Shown: positions 26,287-38,150 of the stretch, one piece after another
How positions within the stretch are numbered: the stretch's first letter is position 1
Layout of the letters: every line of letters starts with the position of its first letter
From: Taeniopygia guttata
Lineage: Eukaryota > Chordata > Aves > Passeriformes > Estrildidae
Length of the DNA: 64,000 bases
Direction of reading: 5' to 3'
Assembly (NCBI RefSeq): GCF_048771995.1
Contig: NC_133063.1
Location: 13,024,063 to 13,088,062 of the forward strand
The notes under the pieces: model-generated
Databases searched by the model: none
Seen by the model: the letters and a program-made list of their open reading frames with translations, nothing else
Told to the model about the DNA's origin: nothing
Translations under genes and position numbers: made by a program

Positions 26287-29200
26287 CCGACAAAATAAAA
26301 GGGAAAATAAGGATGAAATTTAGGAAACCAATATACCTACCATTCATTTGACAAATATCCAAATGATGAAAATTCTTTGGTGGGGAATTACAGTTAACAT
26401 TTTTAAATAAATGGCAGCAGTGTGCATATATGAAACACAGTGTGCCTGTTTGAGTATATTACTTAGGGAATCTCCTGGTTTCTTTCCAAAATAGTCTCAT
26501 ACTTCATTTGAGACAAATGAAGGCATTGGTGTGAGCAGGCAAATAGGGGGTGGTTCTGATACTGGCAAACTAGCGTTGCATTTAGGATATTTAATTTAGT
26601 GTCAAACTCTTTAATTCTCCTGGATCAGTAATACTTGTAGGCTCTTTCAAATTTACCATCATTAATACGCATAAGCATTCCTGGACAATTTGACATATCA
26701 CAGAATGGTGATATGGTTTCAAATTGCATACTATCAATCTCCAAGAACTGCATTATTTCTCTGAATTCACATATCTTGGGACAGACCTCTGTACTTTCAC
26801 AGGAAACTTGTATTAAATCCCCTTTTATTCCTTCATAACTGATGGTTTTCTTTTACATTTACAACCTTTTCTACCTAAAAAACATGGAAATAAACACTAT
26901 GGGGAGGTGAGGGGAAAATTCTGAGCAATGATCTCATGGATAATTTTGTAGCATTGGTTGAAAAAAACATAACTCTGAGAGATGCTATTTCATAATAATC
27001 ATTGACTGAGTAAAATCACTTTATGCACAAACAGCTCTGCTACTTTTGATCTTGAAGATTCTCAAATTTAAATTAATTTTTTGGTTGTGTAAGTTTAGTG
27101 TCATAGATTTCACTTTGACCTACATCTCTCTTAACAAATTATGCCTAAAGGCCAAGTGGCAGCACAAATAAATATGAAAATGCAATTTTATCAGTATCTG
27201 AGCTCTTTGTATGAGAGAGCTTCTGAGATATCTTAATTCCATGAAGTCAATTTTTATGTATGTTACCTTTTATTGTGAGAGATACTAAGGAATATGGTGC
27301 TGAGATGATTTCATTAGTTACTGAATGGTTTGTGTGAATCTGCTCACCATTCTTTAGCACAGAAGTATCTGTAAGAGGGGAAATACTAAGTATTTCTTGC
27401 CTTGATATGTCTTGGTGGAGGTTACAGATTCAACACCAACCCTTTCAAGCATCTGAAAAGTAAAAGCACAAATGTTTCCACTTTTGCCTTCTTACTAGTT
27501 TTGAATTATGACCACTTTAAAAGGAGCTCTGTAAAAATATGGTCTCTACTTCCAGTGAATTATATTTGACTAGGAAAGTAATAAGAATAAAAGATGGTCA
27601 TTTGTAGAAGGATAATCAACATTTTAAAGTAAAAGTAGAATTTTTAAATAAAATAATTAATAATAAAAAATATTTGTATAGGATCATAACTAACCCTTAA
27701 ACTGACATTTTAATTTTCTCAAAGCCTACTGTTAAAATACGTTGAGTAAAAAAAAGGCATTTATTATTTGAAGTTCACAACTGTGATAGAAAAATGTCAT
27801 TTTTATTAATCAAAGTATATATTTCATTAGCAAGATCCTCTTTTAGCAGTGCTATGTATGTTCTGAACTAAGTATTCATCTGACAATCATGGTCTATTAA
27901 AATCAAGAATTATGCTAATGGTACAAATTTATGATTCTAAATTTGTGAAGGTTGATATAATTAAAATAGGCATGCTGACAGAACAAATGCTTCTATCAAG
28001 CTTGTTCAAGGTGATCAGTGTCAACATTTTGATATTGAAGCCAGGATTTTAAAATTGTGCAATATAGGTTAATTAATCAAAATGTGGAGGAAGTGTCTTT
28101 GCTTCCTCTTCTTTAAGAATGAATGATTATGGTATTTTATTTCTGCCATAAAATAACCTTGAAACTAAAGAAATTTGTACATGTGAAATTGCTTGAATTT
28201 GCTGACTTCTAATCTACCAAGTATTGTTTTTTGAAATGTGAGGCCATTCTAAGACATTAACTCTATAAAGTATGGCTTAGTTCCAGTAGGCAACAGAATG
28301 AAGATACAAAATTTTATGTCTATTTGTCTGGGTTTCTCACTAGTGTGATGCGAATGACATGCTGGACCAGCAAATTTCATCTGTCCAGTGAATTCTATGA
28401 GGCAGAAGACATATCTTAGTCTATGGAATCCGTAAAATTTGAAAATGGGCTAATTTTACATTGTATGGGAATTAATAATTTTACCGCTTCTAAGGCTCAT
28501 TAAAATGTTTAGTGCATAACTTGATTAATCTCTCCCCCTTTGTTCTTTTGATTTGTCAAGAATTAACTGTCTTTGAATATTTATAGACTGATATAGTTTA
28601 TAGATTAAGGTGGCAGACCTGTGATCTCTTCAGTGTTCTGCACCCCAACTGACCTTTCCACCATGAGGCGGTCTGACTGCCATTTAGGATCCATAAAGTC
28701 AGTAAAGATTTGCCATTTCTGTAGAGCTGTTCAATCTTCTATCCATAGGAAAGCGTATCTTAAAAATTAGTACGGCAGAAACAATTGAAATATTGGGTGA
28801 CAATGACTGATTTGTCTCTTAAAAGTAAGTTGTGTCTTCTAGATAGAGCTTATCCTAAAGAAGGACATGTGGTCTAAAAGTAGGTCTCTGTGAATAACAC
28901 ATTTTTCAAGGTGTTGTGAAATTTAGGATCATAATAAACAGTGGAAATCTCCCACATGATAATCCACTTATCAGGCAAAAAAAATATCATAATTCCTTGG
29001 GTTTATTATTTTTCTAAGCAATCTGTATTCATTTTCTTTACAAGAACAATTAGAGTAAATGCTACCTGAGAATACCAGGTGGCCTGACAGATACAGGAGT
29101 CTTTTGGAAAGATGAAACGAGAGGAACAAAACCTATAGGAAGGAAGAGAAATAAGTCACATATTTATTGGAGAAATAGATTAGCCAAAGGATAATTGCAC

Positions 29201-31718
29201 AAAACAGAACAGAAACCAAAAATTTGTTAATGTAATGATGGATACTGCAGTTAAAACTTTTATCAAATTAACCTTGAATTCTTTTATGGGTCAGGAAAAA
29301 ACTGAAATTGTGTTTTCCCACTGCCTGTTAAAGAAACTTATAATTTAAATTTCAATTAAAGCCTTTCCAGAAGCCAGCTACTTATTGATACAAATACTTT
29401 GCACATCTGCACCACATTATTGAACTTTTTTTGGACAAAATTAAAAAGTGTAGTAGAATAGCTATTTTGTGCACTGTACTGGCCCTCTCTTCACTCTCGC
29501 TGTTGTTTCTCTAGTAATAAACATTCTACCATGAAGGCAGAGTTTTAAAGAAAACCTAATTCAGTCTTGTAACCTCAGTTACCTGGACTGAGCTGATGAA
29601 CAGCAGATGACAAAAAGTCATAATATTTGCGTAAAAATCAGAATATTTTAAATCAAATCAATCCCCACCTCATCCTAGTGCTAATGGCACAATAGAAATG
29701 TAGGTTTAAGTTTGTGACTGGGTAGAAATTGAATTTAATATATATCAGGGTATTGAAATGTAGATTACTATAGATTTTAGATATACCAGACAGTGATAGA
29801 AGACAGATGAAGCTTCTCCTCTGAGTAGGCATCAAAACTTTATAATATAGTCCACTAATTGTTCATTAAAAGTATATTTCTTTCACATCACATTCCTGTA
29901 TCTCTAGATTCACACTCAGCCAATACAAACAAAAAATTGTGAGATATGTATGAAATAAAAAAAAAAAAATAAATTTGAGAAAGAGTAAAAACATGTACTG
30001 ATCTAAAGAAAACAGAGCTTTAGTTTAACAAGAATATATTTTCCATAGCTGCAGAAAGAGCATAGTTTCAATATTCTTAATCCATCAGAGTTAATAGATA
30101 ATCAATTAAACCATGGCAAAAAATTATAATAAAAATTGAATACTAGAGCTTCATATTTCCATCATTAATAATAGGATTTGTGAGATTCAAGTTACTTCTG
30201 AAAAGTAAATATACTTAACTCCTAATAATATAATTAAAAGGCACAATACAGATCCCTTCACTCTGTATCCACCCTCCATGCTGTACTAGTTGCCCCCAAA
30301 TAGTTTTTTCCAGAATTCTTTCATAAGAACCTTCTTAAAGAGGTTTATTTACTGTATATATTGCTACTGCATTTAGGTGATTCCCCTGATTGTTATGACA
30401 AAAATTAAATGCCTTTTTTCTAGTTTTTGACATAAATTTTCAAATATCATATGACTGTAGGCAAATAGTCTACAATTATTCCTTTCATCTACTATCTTTT
30501 GATTTCTTTGAAATAAATAGGTTTTTGTTAGTGCTTAATACACATTATTATAGTTTCCAAGTCACATAGCAACACGTAAACTTTTGCTTTCCAGATGCAA
30601 AAGGTTCCCTCCTTGGATTTTGCTTTTACATGAACACTATAATGGCATTTCTATCTGCTCAAAGGATTTAAAGTTCGATGTAAGGAAACTTAACCAACTC
30701 TGAAAGCAACTGGAAACACTATGAGTTTCTTGTATGTGAAGGATCTCAAGAAGAACCATGGCTTTCCATCACCCATCACATGGATCTTGATCCCTTCCTG
30801 TGCTCTGTAGGGTGCCTATGGTTTACCAAAATCTTTTCTGCTGAAATAGTGCCTTAAATCAGTGGCAACCCTTTACACTCTAGTAGTTAGATTTCATCCC
30901 AGTTCTCCCACATTCCAGAGATGCTGTGAATATTCACCCTTTCTGATTTCTTGAATTAATGTACAAGTTTTCTATACAAAAATTTCAACCTGTTATGGCA
31001 TAAAAGAATGATTTTCTGCCCCACTCTCACCTGGCCTACTTCTCTAATCTTTCACAGATTGCTGTTCAGTTATTTTACTCTCATTCCCTCCCTTTTTTTT
31101 GCAAAGTATGAGAAGCCAATAAATTTACAAAATTCTTCAGTGTCTGCCTTTTCAGTTGGCTTAGACTGTTCTGAAGACCAAACGAATAGTGTGAAGTAGG
31201 AAGAAAATTTTTCATTTGGCAACAGATGGCAAAAAAATCTTACTTGGCTTGTAACCTTGCCTTTGCTTTCTACTCCCTATTTGATTGACAACACTGACCT
31301 AAAGCATAGTGTAACCTTTTGGTTCCTAACACTAATACACCTACTGGATTTATGCTATAAATAAGCTTTGCCTGGTAACTATTTTCTTTTGTCTGAAAAC
31401 TTTGTTAACAGTGATGAGTTATATCTACCTCTTGGGGTTACATACGAGGTTACTATGAGGGCTGCATACCCCTGCAATAGTAATGACTGAGGATGCTGCT
31501 TGTCACACTATTCCGCAGAAGTTAGATTTCATGATTGTCTATCTTTGAAAACAAATTAATAATTTTTGACTTGTGGAGATTTTTTACAGGTACTTTTCTT
31601 CCATGTATGAGTGGTAGTGAGCAAATAATGTGCTTTAAGGTAAATTGTCAGTTTTGGCTCTAAGCTTCTACCAAGGCTGAGATAGAGCTGGAAAATTCAA
31701 TAATTGGAGCAAGTGTTA

Positions 31719-31992
31719 TAGCACAGGTGTGAAATGATGCTAGATTCAATGTCTAAAGGTTTAAAATAAATGCTTTGAACTGCATTTTACAGAAAGCTGT
31801 GCTGCTGCTGTTAGAAAGTATGAGAAAGGAATGTGTGGGTGTGGTCTTTCACACCTGTGCTAGATGTCACTGAATCAGTGGTAGGCTGATCTAAGCATCT
31901 GTCTCCAATTTGACTTTCCACACTGGTGGTCCCTGGAACAAGATTACTGCATAACAGTGGCAGGTGCGCCTGATAGTCCTATATAAAAGCCC
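31719..31992. promoter_or_regulatory. Putative regulatory element: inverted pair of T-box-like sites and a TATA-like motif
   Basis: TAGCACAGGTGTGAAA at 31719-31734 recurs as its exact reverse complement, TTTCACACCTGTGCTA, at 31847-31862; arms of 16/16 bases are separated by 112 bases. Each arm contains AGGTGTGA, the core recognised by T-box transcription factors, overlapping a CAGGTG E-box. A further E-box-like CAGGTG lies near 31960, and CTATATAAAAGCC, a good TATA-type motif, follows at about 31979-31991. The sequence shows the motifs directly; that they act as an enhancer or a promoter is inference. No start-site evidence is available. Confidence 0.35.
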
Positions 31993-34720
31993 TTTGTAAG
32001 GTAAAAAGTTTAGTTGTTACTGCAGAAAAAGTGGAAGTACATAAGAGCTGAATTTTTTTTTTAAGAATTTGGGGAAGTCTCTTACTGCTTTTCAGGAATC
32101 TGTAGCTGTTCAGGCCTTTAAAATTGGGTAATTTTGTTGTTATTGCAACTGAGGAAAGGCCTTCTGTAAACTGGTACCATGATGTATCTATACTGTAAAT
32201 TGTGGTAATTTTACCCTGAATGATTTTGGATTCTCCCCTGCCCCTTTATTTATGAAATTAAATCTATATGAACAATCAGCTAAAGACTGTAATTTAAGAG
32301 GAAAATTATTTTATGTTTCAAAAGTGAATATCCTGGTCCAATTAAAAGCTGTGGAGGGCTTGGATAAAGAGTTGACCTTTGTATGGCATCACACACAGTT
32401 AAATAATATTTTGTTCCTTTAGGTATGACAAAATTTACTGGTTCTGTGTGGAAAAGGACCTGCATCGCCACATAATATGTAACCTATTTCAGCATAATGG
32501 ATAATTTTGGATAACTTCTTCTGTACACAGAATTGTTCTAAAAGCAAAAATACATTGTGGGTAACAGTACATATAAATTTGCATTTTAAGAAAAGGACTT
32601 ATGTTGCTGTCTAGTAGTTTGTTACTTCTTTTGGAACACCATTTATCTCACTGTTCATTTCTAATTAAATACTATGTATTGTGGCAGACTGTGAGGGAAT
32701 CTGTAAAGTGCTTTGTAATGAAATTAAATCTGTTTATTAACAAATCTTTCTATGTTTAATTACGAAAAAAAAAATCAACACCCTTATTAATCCCAATAAG
32801 TGTTCCTCAGAAAAGAATGAATTTTCTGATTTTTAGTGTTGTAACATCAGTGAAATTATGGATTTCTTCAGCTATTTGTAGTTTCATTTTCTTAGTTACA
32901 AAGTCTCAAAAAGATTTGAAAAATTAGGAGAACCCTAGTACCTCTTAGAATAATTTGTAATGTTTTATTTCATGCTTTGCAAAGCAAAATTTAGTCAGAG
33001 TTTTCTTATACTTGGAGACACACACTATTAAAAGCCACATTGGCAGTTTATTAAATGCAGTAAAAGGATCTTAATCCGTACGGTGAGAGTATGTGCGTAA
33101 CAAATTGTCCACTCAAACATTTGCACAGCACCTACACAACTTGTAACTACAGAAATCAGGATTACAGATGCAAAAAAGAAGAGTTTGAGGGGAAAAGAGC
33201 CAAAAATATTAATATTTGAGGTGTTTGACTAATAAGCATGTAAATGTGTAAGAAAGTAAAAGGTCTTTTCTTTGCCCCGTCCATGGACATTTTATATGCA
33301 TCATTACTGCAAGTTTGCTGTCTTAGCTTTTTTGGGGATTGTCAATTGTTAAATGAATCCACAAATTTGAAGACCCACTCTGTTTCTTTCTATTTCCAAA
33401 TGAGTTTAAGGGGCTCTATATTGTGACTTGTCTTTATGAGAGAGAATTTATTTCTTATCAGGCAGTAAAGTAAAATTATACCACTTTTAATATAACATCT
33501 GGCAGAATGATATCTATGAAGACACATCCACTTCATAACTGATTACCCATTATCCCATCTGTCACTTAAAAACTGTGTGCTGTCCTCAGTGCTGTGGGGT
33601 AGAAAAAAACAGTTAAGAAGTCTGTGTCTTGCACCTCACAGACTAAAAATGCCCTGTTTTTTCTGAACTTATCATTAATCTCCTTTCTATGTTGAAGCTA
33701 CAGGATTTGTGTTCAAGTGTAGTTTGTGCAAGGAAGAGCATTATATTTATAAAGTCAAAAAAGATGGTTAATATAGTAATTTGATTGCATAGATAGTTTT
33801 TGAAAATATATACTTAGAAAATGTTGATGCTTAATAAATAATATTGCCTAAAGCTATGCAAAAATAAACCCCAGTAAATTTCTTTGGAAATCAATGAGTA
33901 TCCTGTAAAATACTAAAAGTACTATATTCAGGTTGGTTCAATATTAAAGAGACTGATTTGTTTGGGGTTTTTCACTCTAGATCACTGGGATAAATATTAC
34001 GAACAATGATTAAAAATCCTTGTTGGTCTTAGCCTATGTGAATCATGTTTGTAGATTCATCTAGGTTTGAAGTGGTGCGTGTTCAGACACTGCTTCCTTT
34101 AACCAAAAAACACTATATTATATTATATTACTATATAATTTTTTAATCAGAGTTTAATGTAAGCAAAACTATAGTACTGTTTCAATGTAGGAATGTGAAA
34201 TCAAGTGATGGCATGGAAAGTGACCACTCCATGAGGAAACTTGATTAAAAGAAAAAGGCTAATAAATGGCCTCTAAGATGAATATTTCATGTTGTGGCAA
34301 TACAAATTTACCAAGGTCATCACAGAAATGAAATTTTGGGAAATGTTGGCACGGTATATTTATTTATGCAGCGAGATAAGAGGAGCCATTTTCATGTAAT
34401 ATTCTTCTGCGGAAAGGTATTAGAACACAGAGGGGTGAAGATCTAGACAAAGAGCTGCAATAAATATTGTGTTCAGATATTAGTAAAAGATGACAGACAT
34501 AGCAGGGGAAAAAAAAGAAAAGGGAAAAAGGGGAATAAAAACCCCAACCAAATTAAATAGAAAAGAGAGCTTCAAAGAGCTTGAGGAAAGAGATTAAGAT
34601 TTGCGTTTTACCTGTATAAGTTTAAAGTAATGGTTGAGATGTGAAGAATATCAGTGTAGTTTAATAAGCTCTGATTGAACCTTTACAGCACAACATACTG
34701 AAGTTTGACATAATCAGTGC

Positions 34721-35265
34721 ATAGAATCATAGAATGATAAAATTTCCTGATCCACAAGGATCATAATGTCCAAGTTCTGTGCCTTCACAGGACAACCCCA
34801 AGAATCACACCATGTACTTGAGTGCCTTGTCTAAACACTTTTTAACTCTCTCAGGCTTGATGCTGTGACCACTACCCTGGGGACCCCATTCCAGTGCCCA
34901 AACACCTTTGGGCAGGAAGAACCAAGGTGAAGAACCTTTTACTAATATCCAACCTAAACATCCCCTGACGCAACCTCAGGGCATTACCTCGGGTTCTGCC
35001 ACTCTCACCAGAGAGAAGAGACCAGTGCCTGCCCCTGCTCTTACTCCCATGAGAAAGTTGTGGACTGCAATGAAGTCTGTCCTCTGTCTCCTCTAGGCTG
35101 TACAGAACAAGTGACCTCAGCTGTTACTTCACCATTTCTATTGTCCTCCTTCTGACACTCTAATTGCTTTATATCCTTTGTATACTGAGGTGCCCAAAAG
35201 TGTACACAGCACTCAAGATGAGGCTACATCAGTGCACAACAGGGCAGGACAATTCCTCCTTTTTC
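34721..35265 (-). mobile_element. CR1 LINE 3' fragment, minus strand (first of two)
   Basis: The segment starts with TAGAATCATAGAATGAT, the reverse complement of the CR1 3' repeat tail. It continues through 'CCCCATTCCAGTGCCCAAAC' and 'AACCTAAACATCCCCTG', typical of avian CR1 read in reverse, to about 35265. It is 5'-truncated at about 540 bases. A second CR1 in the same orientation starts a few bases further on, so two independent insertions landed tail to end. It is well diverged and without coding capacity. Confidence 0.85.
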
Positions 35266-35273
35266 AGGAACTT

Positions 35274-36035
35274 TGAATGATGGAATCACCATGGTTGGAA
35301 AAGCCTTCTAAGATCATGAAGTCCAACCACTGACCCAGCTCTGATCTAAATGACATTCAAAAATGCCAGCATCACATGTCTTTTTGAACACTTGCATGGA
35401 TGGTGGTTCTATCACTTGCCTGGACATCCAATTCCAATGCCTAACCACTCTTTCAGTGAAGAAAATTTTCCACATATCCAATTTAACCCTCCCTGGCACA
35501 ACTTGAGAGTGTTTCTTCTTGCCCTATCACTTGTTATCTTGGACAATTAGCTAATTCCCACCTCTCTACAGCCTCCTTTCAGGCAGTTGTAGAGAGTGAC
35601 AAGGTCTACAGCCAGATTCCATTTCTCCAGGCTAAACAACCTCAGCTCCCTCAGCCGTCCCTCACAGGACTTGTGCTCCAGACCCTTCGCCAGCTCCATT
35701 GCCCTTTACTGGACATGCAGACACAGTCCAGCACTTCAGTGTGTTTCCTGTACTGAGGCCCAAAGCTGATCACTCAGTTCTTGGTGTGGCCTCACCAGTG
35801 CCCAGTACAGGGGTACAGTCACTGCCCTGGTCCTGCTGGCCACACCATTGCTGATCTAGGACAGGATGCCATTGGCCTTCTTGGCCACTTGGGCACAGTT
35901 GGCTTGTGTTCAGCCATTATCCATCAGCACGTCCTTTTCCACCCTGCAACTTTCCAGCCCGGAAAGCCAGTCCCAAGCCTGTAGCACTGCTTGGGGCTCT
36001 TGTGACTCAAGGGTAGAACCCAGCACTTGGCCTAG
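35274..36035 (-). mobile_element. CR1 LINE, minus strand, 3' half (split by LTR B)
   Basis: A new CR1 3' end begins near 35274 (AATGATGGAATCACCATGG) and runs through the 'CAGGCTAAACAACCTCAGCTCC' and 'GCCATTGGCCTTCTTGGCCAC' segments, well known in CR1 read in reverse. These cover the end of ORF2 and the 3' untranslated region. At 36035 the sequence '...CAGCACTTGGCCTA' breaks off at the LTR at 36036. It resumes at 37396 with GTTAACCTCATACC, restoring the usual CR1 order. The CR1 is therefore older than the LTR. Confidence 0.88.
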
Positions 36036-37395
36036 TGTCGTAGTTTGACACGGAAAAAGAATTTTTCCGGAAGGAAGAGGTCAATTTGTACATTGACCAA
36101 TTGAAGGTGGACACGCCTCTGAGAACACAGAGGGGTTAAAAGCAGAATTCCCAGGAGAACTCACTCTCTTGGGTTCCGGTCAGCGGTCAGTGCAGGACTC
36201 TTCCTTGTCCAGCCACGAGCTGGGTGGAGGAGGGGAGAAGCCATGTGGCCTTCGGAGGTAGGCCCAAGGGTGGAGGGACTGGAACCGGGCTGGCCCCCTG
36301 CAGATGGAAGGGTAGAGAAATCTGGGATATCTCCGTTCCCCCCAGAGTCTCTCTCTCTCCCAAGAGAGAAAAAAGAGACAGCGGTGGTTTTATCAACAGT
36401 TCACCGCAGGGAAGGAGAAGAGTGGGGGGGCCACAAGGTGCCCAGCCGGGCTGTGGGAGCTGGAGCCTGGGCAGCGAGCCATCCTTGGGAGTTGGGACTT
36501 TTAACCCTTCCTGAGAAATGAAAGCTTTGTGAAATTTTTCTCCTCCTAGTTTAAAAAGAGAAGAAGAGAGACAACCTGGGACCTGGGATGTTAGAAGGAG
36601 AAATTCTGGGTAAGAAGAGATGATAGAGTGGCTTTTTAGCTAGACTTTTTCTTAGTAGCCACAGATTGAGCTGATCTTCTCCTCCAAGAGAGACTGTATT
36701 TTAGGAAGTGAGCCAAAGAAACTTGCTTCAGCTAGGAAAAGACAAAAGTAGAGTGAACAAAAAAAAGTTAAAGAAGTTTGTGGTAGTGCCCCCTGTCTTC
36801 GCAGAGAAAGAAGAGAAGAAGATCTCTGTTCTAGATCCTTGGTCCCAGGAAAAAATGGGGGGGGACTGTTGGTCCCAAAAATAAAAAACTGAACTATTGT
36901 TTTTTCCCCTCTTGGCAGGGCATCCTTAAAAAGAAAAATCCTAAAAACAGTCTGTCCATCCATGCATTAGTAGTGAGAGCACTGTGCATGAAAAAGAGAA
37001 GGTCACCACTGGCAAACTTTTTTTTTTCCAGGCGGTGCCATGTGGTAACATAGAAGCACAGGATGTAGCACCTGTGTTTCTTAGGGAGTCTGTAGCACAA
37101 GAGAGAAACTCCTCTCTCCCTGCAGATAGACTGGGTGTTAATTATCTAGAAGGTAAAAACCTAATTAAGGTCCAGATCGTGTCTCACTGTAGTTTGTTAG
37201 AGTTGAGTGGTGGGAGGAAGAATGCTTTAGAAAGTTTTCATTTTAAATTTTGTGTGTTTTCTTTCTTCTTTTTTTTTTCCCCTCTTTTATAGTAGCATAG
37301 TAGTAATAGTTTAAAAAGTTTTTTTTCTTATTATTAGGCTTAGGCCTGCTTTACTCTGTTCTCAATCGCATTTCACAGCATTCAGTTGAAAAATT
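36036..37395 (+). mobile_element. LTR copy B of the 1.4-kb ERVL-like family, inserted in a CR1
   Basis: Starts TGTCGTAGTTTGACACGG and is closely similar to copy A (1841-3251) along its length, lacking the last part of the 3' end found in copies A and C. The surrounding CR1 is interrupted at 36035 and continues at 37396, which fixes both borders. A normal 5-bp target duplication can no longer be recognised because of the shortened right end. It is a solo LTR without internal sequences. By eye, copies A and B resemble each other more than either resembles copy C, suggesting that A and B come from a more recent phase of activity. Confidence 0.82.
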
Positions 37396-38150
37396 GTTAA
37401 CCTCATACCATTGTCTTCTGTGCATCATCCAGCCTGTCCAGATCCCTCTCTGCAGAGCCCTCCCACACTCCAGCAGATCAGTGCTCCCACTCAGCTTGGT
37501 GCCGTCTATCAGCTTACTGAGGGTGCACTTGATCTCCTCATCCAGATATTTGGTAAATATATTAAGCAGGACTGGCTCCAATACCGAGCCCTAGGGAGCA
37601 CCACTGGGCACCAGCCACAAATGGATTTAAGTATATTCACCATCAATTTCTGTGCCTGGCCGTTCAGCCAGTTTTCTACTTTGTGGAGAGTGTACCCATC
37701 ACACCATGGAAAGCCTGTTTCTCCAGAAGAATACAATGTACCCCCTGTATTATGGTGTTAAATGTTTTATGTGGTGTTAAAGGCTTTACCAAATTCCATA
37801 GACAACACCCATACCCTTTTGCTCATCTAATAAGCAGGTCACCTTGTTATAGAAGGAGCTTATTCAGATTATTCAGGCTGGACCTCCTTTCACAAACTCA
37901 TTATGGCTGCCCTGTTGCCCTGGTTGTCCTCTATAGGGCACATGATTGCACTCAGAACAATCTGTTCTGTGACCTTCCCTGACAGCAAGACCAGGCTGAC
38001 AATCCTGTAATTTCCCAGATCCTCCTTCCTGCCCTTGTAGATGGGCCCCCATATTGGGTAATCAGTGACTAGCTATATGTCCTGGTGTTCTGGGACCTCT
38101 CTGCTTAACCAGGGCTGGATAAGAACTTCGTAATTGCAGACAAGGGTCTG
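37396..38150 (-). mobile_element. CR1 LINE, minus strand, 5' continuation (ORF2 part)
   Basis: Continuation of the CR1 from 35274-36035 after the LTR. On the minus strand it encodes reverse-transcriptase remnants, for example NIFTKYLDEEIKCTLSK.IDGTKLSGS, which matches the CR1 polymerase motif region (family FINDLDEGIECTLSKFADDTKLGGS). It then runs through the template-binding region toward the N-terminus and fades at about 38150. In family terms this adds part of the ORF2 polymerase domain to the 3' part on the other side of the LTR. It is old and inactive; the catalytic ADD box reads IDG here. Confidence 0.85.

Larger units (their letters stand above)
19723..34720. other. 15-kb repeat-poor AT-rich desert
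   Basis: No gene, LINE or LTR is recognised over 15 kb. The absence of CR1 or LTR insertions over such a length, beside repeat-bearing flanks, is compatible with a stretch holding conserved regulatory elements, but that is inference. The only feature with visible regulatory-like order is at 31719-31992. Smaller simple repeats are listed separately. Confidence 0.5.

Noticed and set aside
37351-37761. Several open frames on both strands here as separate genes
   Set aside because: They are pieces or shadows of the CR1 ORF2 running on the minus strand.
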